Origin: Woeseiaceae bacterium
Lineage (GTDB): Bacteria > Pseudomonadota > Gammaproteobacteria > Steroidobacterales > Woeseiaceae
NCBI GenBank assembly: GCA_029243005.1
Contig: JAQWSV010000214.1
Coordinates: forward strand, 1 to 47,117
DNA length: 47,117 nt
Reading direction: 5' to 3'
This document shows, in pieces, positions 42,503 through 47,117 of the stretch (position 1 is its first letter; each line of letters begins with the position of its first letter). Made by a program: the position numbers and the translations under genes. The notes under the pieces were generated by a model. The model saw only the letters and a list, made by a program, of their open reading frames with translations, was not told the DNA's origin and searched no databases.

Positions 42503-44149
42503 CTACTGAATGGTTGAGACGCGACTGGGCCTCGCCGGGCCGCGGATCCAGATGCCGGGGCGATCGCCGGTTAGCGCGCCGGAGCGGATCACGAAACGGC
42601 CATTGATCATGACGTGTTCTATGCCGGTCGGGTAACGGTGCGGGTCGGCGTAGGTCGCCTGATCCTGCACCGTGTCCGGATCGAAGACGACGATGTCGGC
42701 ATGAGTGCCCTCGGCAATCCGCCCGCGCTCTTGTTGGCTGTATTGGTCCGCCGGCATAGAGGTCATCTTCCTCACTGCCTCTTCCAGGGTCAGCACGCCG
42801 AGCTCTCTAACATAGCGTGCGAGGACGCGCGGGAACGCGCCGTAACTCCTTGGATGGGGATAGCCATCACCCCAGGCAACCGGGTCGCCATCAGTTTCGA
42901 TCATTGCAAGAGGGTGTTGCATGATACGGATGACGTCGTCTTCATGCATGGCGTGGAAAATCGTCGAGAAGCCACCCTGTAATTGCAGCTCGATCACGAG
43001 GTCGATACCCGTCTCGATATTGTTCGGTAGACCTCGTGCCTCCGCGTAGTCGGCGAGTGTCTTGCCATTCCATGACTGGTCGGGCTGCAGGACCCGGAAC
43101 TGGATTCTGTTTAGGTCGCCACCGGTTCGGTCGTTCATGAAGATATCGTGCATCTCTTGTCTGATTTGCGGGAGCTGTTCGGGATCGGTGACGCGTTGGG
43201 CGAACTCCTCCGGGCCACCGGCGAGCACCCACTGAGGGAACAGCACTCTCGATGTCGTGCTCGATGCCGTATATGGATAGAGGTCGTGCACGATGTCGAT
43301 TCCGCGTTCCCGTGCGTCGTCGATCAGTGCGAGGCTCTGCTCCGACATGCCCCAGTTGTTGGCGCCCGCAACCTTGTGATGATTGATGTGTGCCGGGATG
43401 TCGGCTTCTTCGGCGATGCGGATGGTTTCGTTGATTGAATCGAGCAGGCCGGTTGCCTCATCGCGCATATGGGTGACATAGATGCCACCGTAAGCGGACG
43501 CGACCTTGGCGAGCTCAATGACTTCCTCGGTCTCTGCGTAGTTCGCCGGGACATAGAGGAGGCCGGTCGACAGGCCGAGTGCCCCCTGTTTCATGGTTTC
43601 CTCGACGAGATCGCGCATGGCCTGGAGTTCATCATGATCCGGCGCGCGGTTTTCGAGGCCGAGCACCTGCTTGCGAGTCCAGGTATGTCCCGCGAAGAAA
43701 CCGATGTTTGGTGCCACATCGAGCGACGATGCGTATTCGTCCAGCGGCCATGGCTGATCGCCGCTGTGCAGCCCGGCGATGATGGTCGTGATGCCCTGGC
43801 GGGTGAAGTTCTCTGCCAGCGGATGCTCATGGATGGTGGTTTGTATATGCGCGTGGTTGTCGATGAATCCCGGCGCAACGATCAGGCCCGAGACGTCAAC
43901 GACGGTCTTTGCTCCGGCATCGGCCAGCCCCGACCGGGATATCGCGACGATCCGATCGTCCCTGATGCCGATATCGGCAGTAAAACGCGCATTGCCAAGT
44001 CCATCGACGATGGTGCCACCCGTCAGTACGACATCGAGCCGATCATCGGTATCAGCCTCGGGAGCCGCTGCGGGAGCCGCTGCAGGTGGCGCGGCTTGCT
44101 GGCAGGCTGCGAGCAGGGCCGCTAGGACAAGGGTCGTTATTCTATTCAT
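42503..44149 (-). CDS. Lipoprotein N-acyl-D-amino-acid deacylase (D-aminoacylase family)
   Basis: This 548-residue amidohydrolase has a lipoprotein signal (LLAAC, Cys16) and an Ala/Pro linker, then the family body. It shows VLTGGTIVDGLG, metal-site GFIDNHAHIQ (His99, His101), GALGLSTGLLYVPANYAET, YVTHMRDEATGLL, PAHINHHKVAGANNWG, and MIETDGDPVAWGDGYPHPRS. The family removes acyl groups from N-acyl-D-amino acids; many exported members probably act on D-residue peptides. Its ATG overlaps the last codons of the ABC permease gene by 8 nt, so it is the last gene of the transporter operon. The usual His-Ser/Thr-His-Asp-Asp is His-Ala-His-Ile-Gln here. Confidence 0.9.
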   Translation of the reverse strand: MNRITTLVLAALLAACQQAAPPAAAPAAAPEADTDDRLDVVLTGGTIVDGLGNARFTADIGIRDDRIVAISRSGLADAGAKTVVDVSGLIVAPGFIDNHAHIQTTIHEHPLAENFTRQGITTIIAGLHSGDQPWPLDEYASSLDVAPNIGFFAGHTWTRKQVLGLENRAPDHDELQAMRDLVEETMKQGALGLSTGLLYVPANYAETEEVIELAKVASAYGGIYVTHMRDEATGLLDSINETIRIAEEADIPAHINHHKVAGANNWGMSEQSLALIDDARERGIDIVHDLYPYTASSTTSRVLFPQWVLAGGPEEFAQRVTDPEQLPQIRQEMHDIFMNDRTGGDLNRIQFRVLQPDQSWNGKTLADYAEARGLPNNIETGIDLVIELQLQGGFSTIFHAMHEDDVIRIMQHPLAMIETDGDPVAWGDGYPHPRSYGAFPRVLARYVRELGVLTLEEAVRKMTSMPADQYSQQERGRIAEGTHADIVVFDPDTVQDQATYADPHRYPTGIEHVMINGRFVIRSGALTGDRPGIWIRGPARPSRVSTIQ

Positions 44150-45167
44150 GGTTTTGTCCTTCGATGGTTCGGTTGAAGGCTAGCATATCTTCAGCTCCAC
44201 GCAGAGCGCGCGGCAGTGGAATGTTAAAAAACGGAGCAAGCAATCCACGCGGCAGTAGCACCACTGCTACAACAAATAATAAGCCCAGAACGAGTAACCA
44301 ATATTGTCCCAATGTGTCTGACAGTACATTTTCTATCGACTTCACCGCCAATGCACCGATAAAGGCTGCAAGCAGGACTGTCTTGCCGCCAATCGCGACC
44401 CAGATCAGAACCTCGGTCGCTAGCGCGAAGCCCAGAATTGCTGGTGAGACGAAGGCAAACTGTACTGCAAAAAGCGCTCCTGCCAATCCCGCAACAGCAC
44501 CGGAAACTGCAAATGCGGCAGCCTTATACTCGGCCGTCTCAAAGCCGAGGAAAGCTGCGCGTTTATCGTTGTCGCGGATGCCGCGCAACACCGTGCCAAA
44601 GGCTGAGCGCTCCAGCCCGAGTAACATCAGGAAAGCCGCAAAAGCGGCCGCAAGTACCACTGGGAAAAAAAACAATGGATCGTAAAGTTCAATCTGCCAG
44701 CTGCCCCATCCCAATCGTAGCGGTGGAACATCGAGTATCCCATTGAATCCGCCTATATAGGACCAGTTGATAGCCAGCCGTTCGGCGATCACGGCGGCGG
44801 AAAGGGTGACAATGCCGAAAAAGGCGCCGTGGAGGCCTCGCCCCTTGAACAGGGCCAACCCCAGCAGCCCCGCCGCCAAAGCAGGCAGAATCACCGCCAA
44901 CACCAAACCGGCCAGCGTCATGGCAGGTATGCCGGGAATCATGCCCTTGGTGGTCAGCGCCATCGCATAGGCTCCAATACCGAAAAAAAGCGACTGGCCA
45001 AAGCACAACAGCCCGCCTTGTCCCCAAATGAAAGCAAGGCTCATGGCGAAAATGCCGTAAATCATTAACTGCGATAGCAGGCTAAGATTCCAACCATCTA
45101 GAAATAGTGGTGCCCCAGCCAGTGCGATCCAGAACAGAACGGTGAGCTGACGTGAGTATCTTGACAT
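44142..45167 (-). CDS. Branched-chain amino acid/urea-type ABC permease (LivM/UrtC-like)
   Basis: This 341-residue permease has about 10 membrane helices and reads MSRYSRQLTVLFWIALAGAP, with the LivM-type segments AFIWGQGGLLCFGQSLFFGI and LRGIRDNDKRAAFLGFETAE near 230. The ATG at 45167 shares a TGATG with the stop of the partner permease gene and has GGAAG upstream; an ATG at 45179 is the alternative. UrtC resembles it most closely, but urea transport is not assured, as no urease gene is in the window. The D-aminoacylase gene overlaps its end. Confidence 0.9.
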   Translation of the reverse strand: MSRYSRQLTVLFWIALAGAPLFLDGWNLSLLSQLMIYGIFAMSLAFIWGQGGLLCFGQSLFFGIGAYAMALTTKGMIPGIPAMTLAGLVLAVILPALAAGLLGLALFKGRGLHGAFFGIVTLSAAVIAERLAINWSYIGGFNGILDVPPLRLGWGSWQIELYDPLFFFPVVLAAAFAAFLMLLGLERSAFGTVLRGIRDNDKRAAFLGFETAEYKAAAFAVSGAVAGLAGALFAVQFAFVSPAILGFALATEVLIWVAIGGKTVLLAAFIGALAVKSIENVLSDTLGQYWLLVLGLLFVVAVVLLPRGLLAPFFNIPLPRALRGAEDMLAFNRTIEGQNHE

Positions 45168-46024
45168 CAGCGCTTCCATCGCCCGGTAACCCCGTCGGGC
45201 AAAAGCCGGATAACAACGATGGCAAGACTGAATACAACAATCTGGGCAACCACCGGTGTCCATATAGCTGCTGCCACGCTGTTTGATCCGCCAATTATGC
45301 CGGCTCCCCAAAGCGCGCCAAGCGGACTGGCGGTACCACCGACAAGGACCGACAGAAAGGCCGGAACAAGAAAGCCCACGCCCATCTGTGGATCAACGCT
45401 CATCAGCGGCGCCATGATTGCGCCAGCAAGTCCTGCAAGCCCGGAACCAAAAGCGAACGTCACACGATCCACGCGGCGCGTGTTGACTCCCAGACAAGAG
45501 GCCATCTGGCGATTAGCAATTACGCCGCGCGCAGTCAGGCCCAAACGGGTTCGAAACAAAATGAGAAATGTTGCCACGGTAATGACGATCGCCATACCCA
45601 TTACGAATAGACGGTAAGAGGAATAGGTAATGTCGAACATCGCTATGGGTTCAGAAAAGGGTGCTGTGGCTTGCTGTGAACCAGGACCAAATAGCACGAT
45701 TACCAACTGCTTGAGAGCCAGGGATATGCCCCATGTAGCGAGGATTGTGTCAAGAAAGCGGTGGTAAATGCGTCGGATGACAAGCTCTTCAATGATTAAC
45801 CCAACCAGTGCAACAAAAGCGAAGGCAATAACCAGAATTACTGGAAACGGCACCGCATATTGTTGTAACAGCACTACGGCATAAGCTCCCAGCAGAAAAA
45901 ACTCGCCATGAGCGAGATTGACGACTTTCATCATCCCGAAAATAATGACCAGCCCAATACAGACCAACAGCAGGGTTAGGATGTAACTGGCCGCATCAAG
46001 GCCAATAAGGAGGGTCATTTCCAT
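45167..46024 (-). CDS. Branched-chain amino acid/urea-type ABC permease (LivH/UrtB-like)
   Basis: This 285-residue permease has about eight membrane helices. Typical segments are IIFGMMKVVNLAHGEFFLLG near 28-47, ILATWGISLALKQLVIVLFG, GVIANRQMASCLGVNTRRVD and the coupling-adjacent AFGSGLAGLAGAIMAPL. The region around the ANRQMA segment is close to UrtB, the urea permease. The start ATG at 46024 lies 4 nt after the UrtE-like gene, with an alternative ATG two codons inside. The protein pairs with the LivM/UrtC-like subunit. Confidence 0.9.
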   Translation of the reverse strand: MEMTLLIGLDAASYILTLLLVCIGLVIIFGMMKVVNLAHGEFFLLGAYAVVLLQQYAVPFPVILVIAFAFVALVGLIIEELVIRRIYHRFLDTILATWGISLALKQLVIVLFGPGSQQATAPFSEPIAMFDITYSSYRLFVMGMAIVITVATFLILFRTRLGLTARGVIANRQMASCLGVNTRRVDRVTFAFGSGLAGLAGAIMAPLMSVDPQMGVGFLVPAFLSVLVGGTASPLGALWGAGIIGGSNSVAAAIWTPVVAQIVVFSLAIVVIRLLPDGVTGRWKR

Positions 46025-46028
46025 TTCG

Positions 46029-46733
46029 TTACACCGATAAATAACGGCCGATCATGACCGGGTTCTTGTTGATTTCATCGACTGCGACCTCCGACTTGAT
46101 AAGCCCGTTTTCGATAAAGCGAATATGATGGGCTAACCGCCGCACCAACTCGAGATTCTGTTCCACGACTATCACGGTCATTTTTTCCTGCTCTACAATG
46201 CGGCGCAAAATAGCGGCCATTTCTTGCACAATCGAAGGCTGGATACCTTCGGACGGCTCATCCAGCAACAGCAGGTCGGGTCGACCGACCAGCGCCCGCG
46301 CGATGGCCAGTTGCTGTTGCTGCCCGCCCGACATGGTTCCGCCTAATTGTTTATGCCGTTCTGCAAGAATCGGAAAGTATTCATAGACAAAATCGAAAGA
46401 TTCTTCTCGTTGTTTGGGCTTACCCAACCGACCCATCGTTAGGTTTTGCTCGACGGTAAAATCGGGGAAAATCTCACGTCCCTGCGGTACATAGGCGATG
46501 CCGGCATTGCTGATCTGATAAGGAGGCAGGGGCACCATTTCCTGACCCAGGAACCTGACTGAGCCAGAGATTTGCGGCAACACGCCCATGAGCGCCTTGA
46601 CGAAGGTCGTCTTTCCCATACCATTGCGGCCCATCAGCGCGATGCAGTCACCGCGTACGAGGTCCAGGTCCAGCCCCTTCAGGACCGGGGCGCCACGGAT
46701 ATATCCAGCCTTCAGGTTGCGCACTTGCAGCAT
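46029..46733 (-). CDS. Branched-chain amino acid/urea-type ABC ATPase (LivF/UrtE-like)
   Basis: This 234-residue ATPase starts MLQVRNLKAGYIRGAPVLKG and carries Walker A GRNGMGKTTFVKALMG, the Q-loop region AYVPQGREIFPDFTVEQNL, signature GGTMSGGQQQQLAIARAL, Walker B LLLLDEPSEGIQPS and the segment VIVVEQNLELVRRLA. This is the LivF/UrtE subclass. Its ATG shares one base with the stop of the next ATPase gene (TAATG). Together the two ATPases energise the import of amino-acid-like substrates. Confidence 0.92.
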   Translation of the reverse strand: MLQVRNLKAGYIRGAPVLKGLDLDLVRGDCIALMGRNGMGKTTFVKALMGVLPQISGSVRFLGQEMVPLPPYQISNAGIAYVPQGREIFPDFTVEQNLTMGRLGKPKQREESFDFVYEYFPILAERHKQLGGTMSGGQQQQLAIARALVGRPDLLLLDEPSEGIQPSIVQEMAAILRRIVEQEKMTVIVVEQNLELVRRLAHHIRFIENGLIKSEVAVDEINKNPVMIGRYLSV

Positions 46734-47117
46734 TATTCGATATCGCCCAGGTAGGCCTGGCGAATTTCCGCATCTTCGCTTATGGCCGCGTAATCTCCTT
46801 CACGCAGCACAGCGCCTTCCATCATTACGATAAGCGGACTGCCCAGCTTGCGAACAAAGTTCATGTCGTGCTCGATCACCAGAACGGCCACGCCGAGTCG
46901 GTCCCGCACATCCTGAATCATGTGGACAATGGCATCGGTTTCCTCCTCGGTCATCCCTGCCGTCGGCTCGTCAAGCAGCAATAGTTGGGCATCCGTCACC
47001 ACCAGCAGGCCGATTTCCAGTTGTTGGCGGATCCCGTGCGGCAACTCAGAGGCTACTTTATGCCCATATTCCAACAATCCGGCTTCGGTCAGAACCGACC
47101 CGTAGCTTGACCGGTCT
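46733..47117 (-). CDS. Branched-chain amino acid/urea-type ABC ATPase (LivG/UrtD-like), 5' end beyond the window
   Basis: The C-terminal part of a second ATPase is present and the frame stays open to the window edge. It reads LTEAGLLEYGHKVASELPHG, then QQLEIGLLVVTDAQLLLLDE, PTAGMTEEET and VLVIEHDMNFVRKLGSPLIV. The signature ELPHGIRQQLEIG resembles the UrtD form (LSHG..QWLEIG). Walker A is missing only because it lies outside the window. The gene order here, D-E-B-C, differs from the usual urtABCDE order; a binding-protein gene is expected upstream, off the right edge. Confidence 0.88.
   Translation of the reverse strand, partial: DRSSYGSVLTEAGLLEYGHKVASELPHGIRQQLEIGLLVVTDAQLLLLDEPTAGMTEEETDAIVHMIQDVRDRLGVAVLVIEHDMNFVRKLGSPLIVMMEGAVLREGDYAAISEDAEIRQAYLGDIE

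Noticed and set aside
42503-47117. A urea uptake and urease locus
   Set aside because: Only the transporter subunits resemble Urt proteins; no urease structural or accessory gene is present and the operon ends in a D-aminoacylase.
1-47117. CRISPR arrays, rRNA genes, insertion sequences or prophage genes
   Set aside because: Reading both strands showed no regularly spaced repeats, rRNA signatures, transposases or phage structural genes.

Overview
The window looks like chromosome of a gammaproteobacterium. The left 25 kb carries gene neighbourhoods typical of that class: rpmG-rpmB near coaBC-dut, pyrE beside an exonuclease III gene, hslV-hslU-DUF971-ubiE-ubiJ-ubiB, DUF484-xerC, and algZ-algR-hemC-hemD-hemX-hemY. 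The two DUF4124 proteins and the many exported lipoprotein hydrolases would fit a marine sediment or detritus-associated lineage (Woeseiaceae-like is my guess). That placement is an inference from gene content; no search was run.

Region 1 (1-25.4 kb) is housekeeping. It covers ribosomal proteins L33 and L28, CoA and dUTP metabolism, pyrimidine synthesis, DNA repair, an AmpG-like permease with a Rieske protein, tRNA m7G46 methylation, the ubiquinone genes ubiB, ubiJ, ubiE and ubiK, the HslVU protease, XerC, an orphan ParA ATPase, and a tightly coupled two-component/tetrapyrrole operon. A membrane-anchored cytochrome c5, a RidA-like protein and a CurA-type oxidoreductase close the region.

Region 2 (25.4-36.7 kb) looks like an accretion island at an intact tRNA-Arg(CCG) gene (25462-25538). 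A degenerate full-length copy lies at 32432-32508, and a broken half copy with a 35-nt insertion at 36631-36719, against the stop codon of the next gene. These three copies delimit two cargo modules. Module A holds nicotinate phosphoribosyltransferase, a NIPSNAP protein, a ribose-type ABC importer and a Tat-exported nucleoside hydrolase. Module B is a ferric-iron ABC importer with a Fur-like palindrome. No integrase gene is visible.

Region 3 (36.7-47.1 kb) is a catabolic cluster: an FMN-dependent 2-hydroxyacid oxidase, a lipoprotein M81 (MlrC-type) peptidase, a 2OG-Fe(II) oxygenase, a ROK sugar kinase, a lipoprotein D-aminoacylase, and a urea/branched-chain amino-acid type ABC importer cut by the window end. 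The most unusual object is the gene at 41579-42361. It is an open reading frame whose first ~105 residues are the signal peptide and first lobe of a sugar-binding protein, and whose last ~150 residues are the C-terminal half of a ketose 3-epimerase TIM barrel with every expected active-site residue. It is either a natural chimera or the in-frame scar of an operon deletion.
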